From assembly GCA_030835005.1 (NCBI GenBank), contig JAUQWT010000085.1, positions 1-34,708 of the forward strand: a stretch of DNA of 34,708 nt, in the 5' to 3' direction. The position numbers and the translations under genes are program-made. The notes beneath the pieces were generated by a model. That model was not told the origin of the DNA, did not search any database, and was given only the letters and a program-made list of their open reading frames with translations. Shown here piece by piece: positions 1 to 9,264 of this stretch. The number at the start of each line of letters is the position of its first letter. Positions within the stretch are counted from its first letter, which is position 1. Origin of the DNA: Ignavibacteria bacterium (GTDB taxonomy: Bacteria > Bacteroidota > Ignavibacteria > Tepidaquicellales > OLB5).

Positions 1-255
1 TTTGAACAGGCAATTTCAGCCGTAGATGCTTTCAGGCATTATCTTAAAACAGAGAAGCTCATAGCAGAAGACCAGAAAACTGCTCAGTATGAATTTCTGA
101 GATGCTTAACGCGCCTTGCTGAGTTTAAACTCAGTGGAGTAGACAAAAAGAACTTACACAACTTGTCAGTTCTGAAAAAAGAAATAATGAACATGAGTGC
201 TAATCCTTTAGGAGCAAAAAACTGGTTAATAGAAAAAGCTGCAGAACTGAAATAG
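1..255 (+). CDS. C-terminal part of an uncharacterised helical-repeat protein (paralogue 1; 5' end outside window)
   Basis: Frame 1 is open from base 1 to TAG at 253-255. The C-terminus ...NPLGAKNWLIEKAAELK resembles the C-termini of the 2251-3687 (GVKFWLEDRIESFNQ) and 7725-9185 (ANGLWIAEKIEEMQKGAI) proteins. Confidence 0.7.
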   Translation, partial: FEQAISAVDAFRHYLKTEKLIAEDQKTAQYEFLRCLTRLAEFKLSGVDKKNLHNLSVLKKEIMNMSANPLGAKNWLIEKAAELK

Positions 256-264
256 AAGGCAGAA

Positions 265-525
265 TCAATCCGGTATCAGTAATATTTTTTCTTTTGATGC
301 TGCCCCCGAGATCAAATCTATTTGAGATTTAGGAATCTTCAAGTGTTTTGAGATCAGCTCTATCACACGTTCATTGGCTTTTCCTTTTTCAGGCGGGACA
401 GATACTCGGATCTCGTAATAATTCTTCTCAATTTCTTTTATTGAATTTTCCCGTGAATTAGGTTTCACTTTTACTTTAATCTTCAAATGGTCTTTTCTCT
501 TTTTTTCATTTCGGATTTCAAACAA
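265..525 (-). CDS. DUF167 / YggU family protein
   Basis: 86 aa; characteristic KVKPNSRENSI...VSVPPEKGKANERVIELISKHLKIPKSQIDLISGAASKEK pattern. Confidence 0.85.
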   Translation of the reverse strand: MFEIRNEKKRKDHLKIKVKVKPNSRENSIKEIEKNYYEIRVSVPPEKGKANERVIELISKHLKIPKSQIDLISGAASKEKILLIPD

Positions 526-553
526 ATATTAGTTCATTAATCTGAATAAAAAA

Positions 554-569
554 GGAGCTAATTAGCTCC
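554..569 (-). terminator. Rho-independent terminator-like hairpin (GGAGCTAATTAGCTCC)
   Basis: Perfect 16-bp palindrome, followed by a T-run on the minus strand; downstream of the 650-1823 pseudogene. Confidence 0.6.
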
Positions 570-575
570 ATAAAC

Positions 576-610
576 TGTTCATCCGATGACTTGAAGTCAT
601 CGGATGAACA
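576..610. repeat. Dispersed palindromic repeat copy 1 (TGTTCATCCGATGACT-tga-AGTCATCGGATGAACA)
   Basis: Perfect 16-bp arms, 3-nt loop; related hairpins at 3686-3719 and 9219-9251. Confidence 0.7.
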
Positions 611-649
611 TGAAGTCCCCTGAAATGTATGCTGCGGAAAATGAAGTAT

Positions 650-1823
650 TTACTTCACCAGCAGCACCTTCTTTGAATCGGAATATTCGCCAGCTGTGAT
701 ACGGTAAAAAAACACCCCCTTGAATATTTTGATGCATCCCAATCTGCATAATATGATCCGGCAGACATGGATTGATTTACCAGTGTTTCAATTTCACGGC
801 CGGTTACATCATGTACAACCAATTTAATAAAACTGCCTTTGGAACAGAGAATTCTATGTTTGTTTTTGGATTGAACGGATTTGGATAATTTTGTGAAAGC
901 GAAAAAGCATTTGGAACCTCAGTTGATACTTGAGATATTCCAACAAACTTGCTAAGAGGTCTTTTGAATCCTCCACGATTACCGCCTATTGTACCACCTG
1001 CATATAAATAATTATTAAACAGACACATTGAATACATAATCGGAGTCCCGCCAAATCCTTCGTTTTTTTGTATCCATGTCGTGCCATAGTCATTTGACAA
1101 ATAAATTCCCTGGCTTGTTGCTGCAAAGAGATTATCGCCATAAACCAAAAGATCGTTTATTGTTTGATTGTTAAAAGAAGTCTGTGCCCAGTTAAGTCCG
1201 TTATTAGTTGATTTATATACACCATAAACCGCCATTCCAGCAAATATATTATTTCCAATAGCTGCTAGAGAGTATGGTGTCCTGATATTTAAGGATGTTT
1301 GCGTCCAGTTAAAACTATTATCTGTTGATTTATATACGCCGTGCTGCGACCCCATTCCGGCAAAAATAATACCACCGCGGCGAGCAAACAATGTACCTCG
1401 TAGTTGATATTAAAAGTCCGGGTCCAATTAGTCCCGTTATTTGTTGATAAATATATTCCATACGTACCGCCTGCTAATACATTATTCCCCAAGAATATTA
1501 TGTCGTCCATAACACTAGTTAGCGAAGTCAGTGACCAATTTAACCCGCCATTTGTTGATAGAAATACTCCAGTATTTGTTCCTGCAAAAAAAAGAACTTC
1601 CGTTTCCATTTATCACATGTACAGTTTGGTTGATCAAAGAAGTTTGAGACCAGTTAGTGCCATTGTTAGTTAAAATGTACAATCCGGTTATACCCGTTCC
1701 TGCAAAAATATTGCTCCCGTAGCCGAAAAGTACCGGTGGTTCGTTGTAAAACACCTGCTGCCATTGTGCTTCCGCCGAGAAAACAGATAAAGATGTTAAT
1801 ATTAAAATTAGAAGTTTTTTCAT
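650..1823 (-). pseudogene. Frameshifted secreted repeat protein with T9SS C-terminal sorting domain
   Basis: Signal peptide ORF (MKKLLILILTSLSVFSAEAQ) at 1823, then ORFs 1289-1609 and 804-1391 continue the same repeat (GVYKSTNNGLNWAQTS / GIYLSTNNGTNWTRT) in other frames. NYPNPFNPKTNIEFSVPK is followed by another frame change before a T9SS CTD (KLVVHDVTGREIETLVN...YYADWDASKYSRG...KKVLLVK) ending at TAA 650-652. Confidence 0.8.
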
Positions 1824-2250
1824 TGTTAGATATAGTAAAATTTAACTGAGAATTGTTGTTTCATAAAATATAATCCCCCAAAAACCATACTTTTGCTGAG
1901 TTTCGCAGCTATACGATGCTCAAAGAATACATATGGAATAATTGGGGGATACTTTTAGTGATAACTGTGAATCTTTCTTGAGAATCATATAGCCTATTGT
2001 AAACATAGTTCTCGAATGCAGCTTTTCAAAAGAGAAATTATTTGGTTTTAGAAAATTTTGAAGCGCAAACATAAAGAATTACTTATTTTTAGCTTGTTTT
2101 AAGCATTAAATATGTTAAAATTTTAGAGAAATTTCTTAAAACATTCAGGGAAATCATTAAACCTGCAAGAACCTATTAATTTTCAAGCATCTCTGATTGT
2201 CATTTCTGGTATCTATTTATACTAATAAAATTCTATTTACTTTAGAACAT

Positions 2251-3687
2251 TTGCAGAACACTAAGCTGGTAAAATTATTGAAGACTTTCTCCGGTCCTGA
2301 AATAAAAAAATTCAGGGAATTTGTTATTTCCCCTTATTTCAATAAGAATAAAAATGTGATCAGGTTAAATGATGTATTATTGAAATTTCATCCCGATTTT
2401 GATGCTAAATCCTTTACTGAAGAGAATATATATTCGGAAGTTTTTGGCAAGGGTAAGTTTGAGTACTTCAAAATAAAAAATATCTCATCAGATCTTTATA
2501 ACCTGGGGCTTGAGTATCTGAAATTAAAGCCTAATCCCTCCACTTTCTTTATGAACGATTACAATCTTATGGTGCAGCTTCGCAAGCGTAAGCTGTTTAA
2601 CCTTCATAAGAAACTGGTGAGATCAATGGAGGAAAACTTCAGGAATACAGAAGTAAAAGATAGTCCGTTTCTATACAGCAATTACCTTTTGACGGCAGAG
2701 AGCCAGCTTGTTGACCTTTTTGAAGAGCCCAGCAGTATCACCGGAATTTTGAGCGAGTTTGAAAGTTTTTTTGAATTCCTTATCTATCACTTACTGCAAT
2801 TTTATAACCTGATGATTCATATTGGCAAAGAAAACAATGTGAAAATAGATATAAAGATGATGGATGAAGTAGTAAGCTACCTCGAAAAGGGGCCCGTCAG
2901 CAAACATCCTACAACTGTGTCATACCAGTATCTGATATTACTGAAAACAAAAGAAAAAGAAGAATATTATTTTACTTTGAAGGAGCATTATTTCAATCAT
3001 TTTTCTGAAATGGATGCATCAGCTGCCTATAGGGCACACATGTATCTGTTTGGATATTGCGCCGATATGTATAATTTTAAGGGAGATCGCAGATTTGTAA
3101 TTGAATGTTATGAATTATATAAACATTCGTATTTAAATAACAGAGTGACATCGGGTGAATTGTTATATCCTGACTTTGTAAATTTCATAAAAGTCTTTGT
3201 GAGAGCAGGTGATACTGCTCTTGCCAGGAAATTCATAATCGACTTCACTGAAAAACTTCCCGAAGACCAGCTTGATAATTGTGTTAATTTCTCAAATGCA
3301 TATATTGCTCATTCTGAAGGTGATCTGAATAAAGCCCTGGCGTGTATTTCTAAAGTATGCTTCCCGTTGGCAATACTTAAAGTCCAGGTAAAGATCATGC
3401 AGGTTCAGTTAAACTATGAACTTGGTTTTTATGAAGAGACTAGAAGCTTAATCGATTCTTTTAGAAAAACACTTTTGAAAGAAGCGGTTATATCTGAAGA
3501 TTATAAAAACTCGATACTGAACTTCATGAAACTTACGATAAACTTGATCAACATAAAACAGGAAACAAGCAGAAAAATACAAGAATTCGAAATACATAAA
3601 TTGACTGAAACAATAAACAAAACACAGTCAAATCACTTTGGTGTCAAGTTTTGGCTGGAAGATCGAATTGAAAGTTTTAACCAATAA
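2251..3687 (+). CDS. Uncharacterised helical-repeat protein (paralogue 2)
   Basis: Long ORF (2197-3687). Alignment with paralogue 3 (TTGcag..KLVKLLKTFSGPEIKKFREFVISPYFN vs TTGaat..KLINILRTFSKTEMKDFEKFISSPFHN) favours the TTG start at 2251. Confidence 0.85.
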   Translation: MQNTKLVKLLKTFSGPEIKKFREFVISPYFNKNKNVIRLNDVLLKFHPDFDAKSFTEENIYSEVFGKGKFEYFKIKNISSDLYNLGLEYLKLKPNPSTFFMNDYNLMVQLRKRKLFNLHKKLVRSMEENFRNTEVKDSPFLYSNYLLTAESQLVDLFEEPSSITGILSEFESFFEFLIYHLLQFYNLMIHIGKENNVKIDIKMMDEVVSYLEKGPVSKHPTTVSYQYLILLKTKEKEEYYFTLKEHYFNHFSEMDASAAYRAHMYLFGYCADMYNFKGDRRFVIECYELYKHSYLNNRVTSGELLYPDFVNFIKVFVRAGDTALARKFIIDFTEKLPEDQLDNCVNFSNAYIAHSEGDLNKALACISKVCFPLAILKVQVKIMQVQLNYELGFYEETRSLIDSFRKTLLKEAVISEDYKNSILNFMKLTINLINIKQETSRKIQEFEIHKLTETINKTQSNHFGVKFWLEDRIESFNQ

Positions 3688-3719
3688 CTCATCCGGTGAC
3701 CTTAGCTACCGGATGAGTT
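3686..3719. repeat. Dispersed palindromic repeat copy 2 / bidirectional terminator-like hairpin
   Basis: AACTCATCCGGT-gaccttagct-ACCGGATGAGTT, 12-bp perfect arms, between two convergent genes; its first bases overlap the TAA of the upstream CDS. Confidence 0.6.
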
Positions 3720-3730
3720 GAACACACTAT

Positions 3731-5356
3731 TTATTTTACGAGCACCATCTTGTTTACTTCATTGAAATCACCAGCTTCGATCTTATAGAAATAAACACCG
3801 CTTGAAAGTGCGGTGGCATCAAACCTGAAATCATAAGAACCCGGGCCCAGGTATTCGTTGACCAACACGCTTACTATCCTGCCTATAGGATCATACACTA
3901 CAAGCTTCGTAAAGGAGCCTAAAGGAAGATCAAATTTAATTTTTGTTGCCGGGTTGAACGGATTTGGATAATTATTGTATAAACGATACTTTTCCGGGAC
4001 GCCTGATAAAGACGGTTCAATTCCGGTAGTTGTGGAATACTTGACTGTAGCAAAATCACTTGAACTTCCGCTTCCCTGGCTGTTTCCTGTTACAATTGCG
4101 TTACCGGAATTATCAACGCAGATAGATAATGCTGCATCAACTCCGTTACCCGGACCGTTGTATCTTTGCTCCCACAACTGCTGGCCACCTGCATTATATT
4201 TTAAAGTTAGATAGTCCAGGTTTGAACCCCCGGAATTACTTGCACCTGTAATAAATGCATTTCCATTCCCATCAACTGCAACAGAAGTGGCATCATCTGA
4301 AGTATTGTTTGGCCCGTTATATCTCATTACCCATTGCTGAACACCGGAAGAATTATAATAAACTGTTGCATAATCAGTGGCAGACCCCTGTCCTATACTT
4401 GAACCCGTTACATAAACATTATAAACTGAAGTAACTGCAAGCCCGAATGCAACATCGTTATCATTACCTGTTCCGTTATATCTTGAATTCCATTGTTCCT
4501 GACCGGAAGAATTGAATTTTATGGTAACATAATCATTAGATGAACCGCTGCCGCTGCTGCCCCCCGTTATATAAATATTACCAAGCGCGTCCAACGCAAG
4601 ATCAGAAGGAACGTCATCGCCGTTATTCGTTCCGTTATACCTGATAGTCCATTGTTCCTGCCCGGAAGAGTTATATTTGATTGTAAGGTAATCCAGTCCG
4701 CTGCCGCTGCCCGTGCTGCTTCCGGTTATGTATACATTTCCTGCTATATCTACTTTTACTACAGCTGCATTATCAATGCTGTTTTGAGGGCCGTTATATC
4801 TTGAAGCCCACTGCTGCTGACCGGAGGAATTATACTTTACCGTTGCATAGTCATAATTTGTTACACTAAGGCTTTGTCCTGTCACATAAACGTTACCAGC
4901 GGCATCAACTGAAACAGAAAAAGCCTCATCAGTTCCGTTAGAAGGTCCATTATATCTTGCAACCCATTGCTCTTGACCGCTGCTGTTGTATTTAATGGTT
5001 GCATAATCACTAAATGAAGTTGTGCCCGTACTTATACCTGTAACATAAACATTTCCGGCTGCATCAACAGTAATGGCATTTGCAGCATCAATAAAATTCG
5101 CCGGACCATTGTATCTGGCCGACCATTGTTCCTGTCCCGCCGAGTTATATTTTACTGTTGCATAGTCAAGGTTCGAGCCATTCCCGATACTGCTTCCTGT
5201 TACGTAAACATTTCCGCCTGCATCACAAACTACTGCAAATGCTTCATCTAAACTATTACCCGGACCGTTATATCTGGAAACCCATTGTCCAAAAACCGGG
5301 ATGCTTAGTACATTTAGTACTAATAGTAATTTAAGTGTAAAAAAAAATTGTTTCAT
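3731..5356 (-). CDS. Secreted SBBP-type beta-propeller repeat protein with T9SS C-terminal sorting domain
   Basis: 541 aa; signal peptide; eight ~53-aa repeats (W..RYNGPxNxxDxAxxVxVDxxGNVYVTGxSxGxGSxxDYATVKYNSSGQEQ); C-terminal NYPNPFNPATKIKFDLP...GVYFYKIEAGDFNEVNKMVLVK. Confidence 0.9.
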   Translation of the reverse strand: MKQFFFTLKLLLVLNVLSIPVFGQWVSRYNGPGNSLDEAFAVVCDAGGNVYVTGSSIGNGSNLDYATVKYNSAGQEQWSARYNGPANFIDAANAITVDAAGNVYVTGISTGTTSFSDYATIKYNSSGQEQWVARYNGPSNGTDEAFSVSVDAAGNVYVTGQSLSVTNYDYATVKYNSSGQQQWASRYNGPQNSIDNAAVVKVDIAGNVYITGSSTGSGSGLDYLTIKYNSSGQEQWTIRYNGTNNGDDVPSDLALDALGNIYITGGSSGSGSSNDYVTIKFNSSGQEQWNSRYNGTGNDNDVAFGLAVTSVYNVYVTGSSIGQGSATDYATVYYNSSGVQQWVMRYNGPNNTSDDATSVAVDGNGNAFITGASNSGGSNLDYLTLKYNAGGQQLWEQRYNGPGNGVDAALSICVDNSGNAIVTGNSQGSGSSSDFATVKYSTTTGIEPSLSGVPEKYRLYNNYPNPFNPATKIKFDLPLGSFTKLVVYDPIGRIVSVLVNEYLGPGSYDFRFDATALSSGVYFYKIEAGDFNEVNKMVLVK

Positions 5357-5838
5357 AATGCCCTACTTTCTATTTTTTGACTTTCATAATCTTTCATTTT
5401 CTTAGTTAATTGATGTTGAATTATGACTTTTATATGTATTGTTTAAAACAAAAATACCCTAAACTAAATCTAATTAAGTCATCACGAAGGATGAAAACAG
5501 AACTACCCCTTAAGAACTACGGTATGAACTAAAGGATCACCTAAAAAAATAATTGGACCCTGTATGATTCTAAAAGAATTTCATTCCCTTAGAGTAAATT
5601 AAATTCAATTTCCGTGCCATACTTAATTGATTAGAAAATAGGAGTTTTGTTTTGTTAACTTCTGTCAAAGAATACCTGTATCAATGACATTAGTGACAAT
5701 GAGATTTTATTATTAATGATGAATGGTTTGTTAAGTGAAAGAGTCTCTTGGGATTTTTAAATATGTTGAACTAAAGACCGGCAAACAGCTAAGGGCAAAG
5801 AACTGGCTGACAAACAGATCAAACAAGCAACTAAAAAA

Positions 5839-5854
5839 GGAGCCAATTAGCTCC
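5839..5854 (-). terminator. Rho-independent terminator-like hairpin (GGAGCCAATTAGCTCC)
   Basis: AAAAAAGGAGC...GCTCCTTTTT flanking A/T runs; 30 bp past the stop of the minus-strand 5884-6504 CDS. Confidence 0.6.
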
Positions 5855-5883
5855 TTTTTGTACAGCGCTATGTATTCCCCGTT

Positions 5884-6504
5884 TTATATTCCAAATTTTA
5901 TACCCGCAGTAAATCTGAAACCATTGTTTTTTACGTTTGTTGAATTTTTAAGTATGTTTGAAAACCCGAGTGAATAACCGATGCCTGTAAAAATATCAGT
6001 TCTATCTGCAACTTTAAATTCCATGCCGCTACCCAAATAGAGCCCGAAATCAATCGATTCATAAGAAGTAGAAACATCGCTTTCCTGAAAATTAACTCCA
6101 TCGGTTGCTTCTTCGTTTGCCGATAGCTGTACACCAAGAGTCGGTCCCAGTTCAAAATATGGTTTTACTTGGTTTAAAGGAAGATTTACATTGACCAGCA
6201 TTGGAAATTCAATGTAACTGAGATTTTCTGTGAAGGTAATACCGTTATTGTTTCTGATCTCAAAACCTTTCATGATATATCTTATCGCAGGTTTTATTGA
6301 TACATTTTTAGAAACACCAATATCTACAAACCCGCCTACCATAAACCCGGTTTTTGAACCTGTGTTAAAGCTGGGTTTGATATTGGCATTTGCAAGGTTT
6401 AAACCGCCTTCTAAACCTATGGCTACCTGACGTTGTGAAAAAGAAGCAGAAGTAAATATGAATACTGTGAAAATTAATGTTAAAATGGTTACTAAATTTT
6501 TCAT
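5884..6504 (-). CDS. Outer-membrane beta-barrel protein (PorT-like fold)
   Basis: 206 aa; signal peptide; alternating beta pattern, GLEGGLNLANANIKPSFNTGSKTGFMVGGFVDIG...FTAGIKFGI. Confidence 0.8.
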   Translation of the reverse strand: MKNLVTILTLIFTVFIFTSASFSQRQVAIGLEGGLNLANANIKPSFNTGSKTGFMVGGFVDIGVSKNVSIKPAIRYIMKGFEIRNNNGITFTENLSYIEFPMLVNVNLPLNQVKPYFELGPTLGVQLSANEEATDGVNFQESDVSTSYESIDFGLYLGSGMEFKVADRTDIFTGIGYSLGFSNILKNSTNVKNNGFRFTAGIKFGI

Positions 6505-6555
6505 CTTTTTTTCTTTCTGTTTTAAGTTATCTATTATAATGTTTTTTAGATTTTT

Positions 6556-6960
6556 TTATTGTACTGTGTAGTTTGATGTAACGCTGTAATTTGAATTTGG
6601 ATGGCCCGGCACTGTGCCTGTGAAATCAAAATTCCACTGCTGCCCGTTTTGCACACCTACATAATTATTTATGATGTATGTTGTATCCTTGCTGTAAACA
6701 TATGCAGTATTTGTAAAGCTTAATGTATCTGCAAACTGTTCAGGACTGTACCTTGATATGATACGCGATATATTTACATCAACACCGGGTCTGAAAAGAA
6801 ACTGTGTACTGCCGGTTTGAGTAATCCGCTGTGATACCTGAAATGAAACCTGCTGATTTAGGTTAGATCCCGTTACACTATCTATCTTGCTGCAACCTGT
6901 AATAATCAGGTAAACCAGCATCAACCCTCCTAAAAATAGTTTAATAATTCCGCGTTTCAT
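6556..6960 (-). CDS. Putative lipoprotein
   Basis: 134 aa; lipobox-like LIITGC after a hydrophobic N-terminus. Confidence 0.7.
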   Translation of the reverse strand: MKRGIIKLFLGGLMLVYLIITGCSKIDSVTGSNLNQQVSFQVSQRITQTGSTQFLFRPGVDVNISRIISRYSPEQFADTLSFTNTAYVYSKDTTYIINNYVGVQNGQQWNFDFTGTVPGHPNSNYSVTSNYTVQ

Positions 6961-7004
6961 TTTGTTTTTTTCCTTTCTTTGTTATATGATTATTGATTGT
7001 TAAA

Positions 7005-7349
7005 TTAATTCTTTTCAAAAACTAAACCTGATATATACGACTCCCAATCCGGCACAGAAGCAATTTCATTTATAACAGTTACAGAATCCGCTGTAAACGT
7101 GTAGTCTGAATTGTTCATCACATATTTTCCGTTTGAACCCATACCGTATTTATTTACAACATGCCATATTCTTGAATCACCGCTTGGCTTATAATAAAAT
7201 GCAGATATCCCTTCCACTTGTTCTAAGTCAACCACAGACTTTCTCTCAAGACTGTTGTTTTCACTTTTTTTAAGAGAAAAACCGGTTATTAATGCTGCGA
7301 TAACTATTGAGGCAAGAATCACTAACTTTACATACTTAACGATTTTCAT
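7005..7349 (-). CDS. Small exported/membrane-anchored hypothetical protein
   Basis: 114 aa; N-terminal hydrophobic segment (VKLVILASIVIAALITGFSL); same orientation as neighbours. Confidence 0.6.
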   Translation of the reverse strand: MKIVKYVKLVILASIVIAALITGFSLKKSENNSLERKSVVDLEQVEGISAFYYKPSGDSRIWHVVNKYGMGSNGKYVMNNSDYTFTADSVTVINEIASVPDWESYISGLVFEKN

Positions 7350-7573
7350 TTATTTGTATTCCCTTCTTTATTATGATTTTGTTTTGTATTTACACGTTTT
7401 ATATTAGTTTGTTTTTTCTTTTTAAATTTCTTTATATTTTCAGTCTTCTGTATTGGTGTATTTGGAAAGATCTCATTGAAATCTTGATCATAAATTTGGG
7501 CTAATCTGATAATGCTTTGTATTGAAGATTTTCCGAATTTATTCTTGTTACTGGATTTCATTTCCATATTCAA
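7346..7573 (-). CDS. Small basic hypothetical protein, possible XRE HTH C-terminal half
   Basis: 75 aa; ATGA overlap with the 7005-7349 CDS; GKSSIQSIIRLAQIYDQDFNEIF resembles the last helices of XRE-type HTH domains, followed by a Lys/Asn-rich tail. Confidence 0.45.
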   Translation of the reverse strand: MNMEMKSSNKNKFGKSSIQSIIRLAQIYDQDFNEIFPNTPIQKTENIKKFKKKKQTNIKRVNTKQNHNKEGNTNK

Positions 7574-7724
7574 TTCTGCATCAAAGATAGTTTTCGTTTA
7601 TATGCTCGGCAAATAATTTATTTCTCGAAACTAATCATGGGATTCCCCCTAAATCACAATAGAAATAGCGATTTTTGGCTTATATTAAAGTTTTTTCGAA
7701 CTTGAGACTAAACAGAACATTTAG

Positions 7725-9185
7725 TTGAATAATCTAAAACTCATTAATATTTTGAGGACTTTTTCGAAAACGGAAATGAAAGATTTCGAAAAGTTCATTT
7801 CTTCTCCATTTCATAACCGGGGCAGAAATTACGTTCCCTTTTTTAACCAGCTTAAAAAATTCTATCCAAAATTTGATGATAACAGGATGACTCCGGAATA
7901 TATTTATTCAAAAATATATCCTGGTAAGAAATACAATAAACAAATTCTCTGGAATATGACTTCATCTATGCTTGCAATGAGTGAGGATTTTTTGATTTAT
8001 GTTTCTTTAAAGAGGAATAAATTCGAAAGAGAGCGCAAAGTTGCAGAAGAATTTCTTGAAAGAAGACTTTCCTCTTATTATAAAAAAAAGCTTAATGAAA
8101 TGGAGTCTGCTCTTGATAGCCTTGGAATAGGCTCAGCATATTTCAGACACAAGGCTGAGCTTGAGGATGGAAGAATGGCATACCACTTTATTGAAGACAC
8201 GCAGCAATTTCTTCCTGAGCTGGTTGATAAAAAAGGTAACTATGTCATCCTGCACTTTATGAGAGAAATTTCTGATATAATTGGCAGTTTGCGTACAAGC
8301 AAGAGTATGTATAATAGGCAGTATGAGGGATCAATCCCGTATAAATTTGTTACAAACCTAAAGCTTGATAAAATAGTGGAATTTGCATATGGGACAAAAT
8401 TTAAGTATGCCGCTGTTCTGGATATATATTATGAAACAATAATGCTATCGCTGGAATACGATAATAAAAAACATTTTTTCAGGCTAAAGGAACTATTCGA
8501 ACAGAATCATCATCTTTTTACAAACGAAGAAAAGCATTTAGTAGCAGCAGAGCTTACAAACTACTGCGTACAGAAAATGAACGAAGGGGACAATTCTTTG
8601 AGGCACGCTAACTTTGAACTTGATAAATTTAAGCTTGAAAATGAAATTGTTTTAATAAGCCGCATGTTGCCAAAACTCACTTTCATGCAGATTCTTGGTA
8701 ATGCTCTGTATTTAAAGGAATTTGAATGGGCCAGGACATTTATTGAAGAGTACGCGCCAAAACTTAAGCCTTCATACCAAAAACCAACAAAAATGCTTTG
8801 CTATGCACACCTGTATTATCTTCAAAAGGATTACGGGAAAGTTCTTGAGTGCCTTAGCAAGGTTGAATTTATAGATATGTTAGATAAAATTTATGTAAAG
8901 ACTCTTTATATAAGAACATATTTTGAGATGAAGGAATTTGAGACTTTGCTCAGCTACCTTGAAACAACCAGGCATTTTTATGAAAAGAACCCATATGTAA
9001 GTAATGTATTAAGAAGTAATAATATAAAATTTATTAGCTGCATGAGCCGCCTCTTATCGGCAATTGAATCAAACGATGATTTTGAAATGGATAGAATATG
9101 GAAATTTGTTAAAGGTGATAAATCTGTTGCGAATGGCTTGTGGATTGCTGAAAAAATAGAAGAAATGCAAAAAGGAGCTATTTAG
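7725..9185 (+). CDS. Uncharacterised helical-repeat protein (paralogue 3)
   Basis: 486 aa, TTG start; N-terminal ILRTFSKTEMKDFEKFISSPFHNRGRNYVPFFNQLKKFYPKFDDN aligned to paralogue 2. Confidence 0.85.
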   Translation: MNNLKLINILRTFSKTEMKDFEKFISSPFHNRGRNYVPFFNQLKKFYPKFDDNRMTPEYIYSKIYPGKKYNKQILWNMTSSMLAMSEDFLIYVSLKRNKFERERKVAEEFLERRLSSYYKKKLNEMESALDSLGIGSAYFRHKAELEDGRMAYHFIEDTQQFLPELVDKKGNYVILHFMREISDIIGSLRTSKSMYNRQYEGSIPYKFVTNLKLDKIVEFAYGTKFKYAAVLDIYYETIMLSLEYDNKKHFFRLKELFEQNHHLFTNEEKHLVAAELTNYCVQKMNEGDNSLRHANFELDKFKLENEIVLISRMLPKLTFMQILGNALYLKEFEWARTFIEEYAPKLKPSYQKPTKMLCYAHLYYLQKDYGKVLECLSKVEFIDMLDKIYVKTLYIRTYFEMKEFETLLSYLETTRHFYEKNPYVSNVLRSNNIKFISCMSRLLSAIESNDDFEMDRIWKFVKGDKSVANGLWIAEKIEEMQKGAI

Positions 9186-9189
9186 CTCC
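9174..9189 (+). terminator. Rho-independent terminator hairpin overlapping stop codon (GGAGCTATTTAGCTCC)
   Basis: AAAAAGGAGCTA-tt-TAGCTCCTTTT; the TAG stop (9183-9185) lies in the 3' arm. Confidence 0.7.
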
Positions 9190-9218
9190 TTTTGTGGTTA
9201 TACTATAAACTGACTTAA

Positions 9219-9251
9219 ACTAATCGGATGACTTAAAGTCATCCAATCAGT
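9219..9251. repeat. Dispersed palindromic repeat copy 3 (degenerate)
   Basis: ACTAATCGGATGACT-taa-AGTCATCCAATCAGT; 13/15 pairs; core GGATGACTtaaAGTCATCC related to copy 1. Confidence 0.55.
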
Positions 9252-9264
9252 ACTAGAGTCGTGG

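Noticed and set aside
1873-1950. ATCCCCCA ... TGGGGGAT inverted repeat upstream of paralogue 2, and a CCCCC tract upstream of paralogue 3 (around 7644)
   Set aside because: Only 8 bp with a long spacer and no clear counterpart; too weak to claim as a shared regulatory site.
3731-5356. Tandem ~159-bp DNA repeats
   Set aside because: Explained by eight SBBP beta-propeller units in one intact coding sequence.
5735-5977. 80-aa plus-strand ORF upstream of, and antisense to, the OMP gene
   Set aside because: Overlaps the terminator and the 3' end of the well-supported minus-strand 5884-6504 CDS; composition looks spurious.
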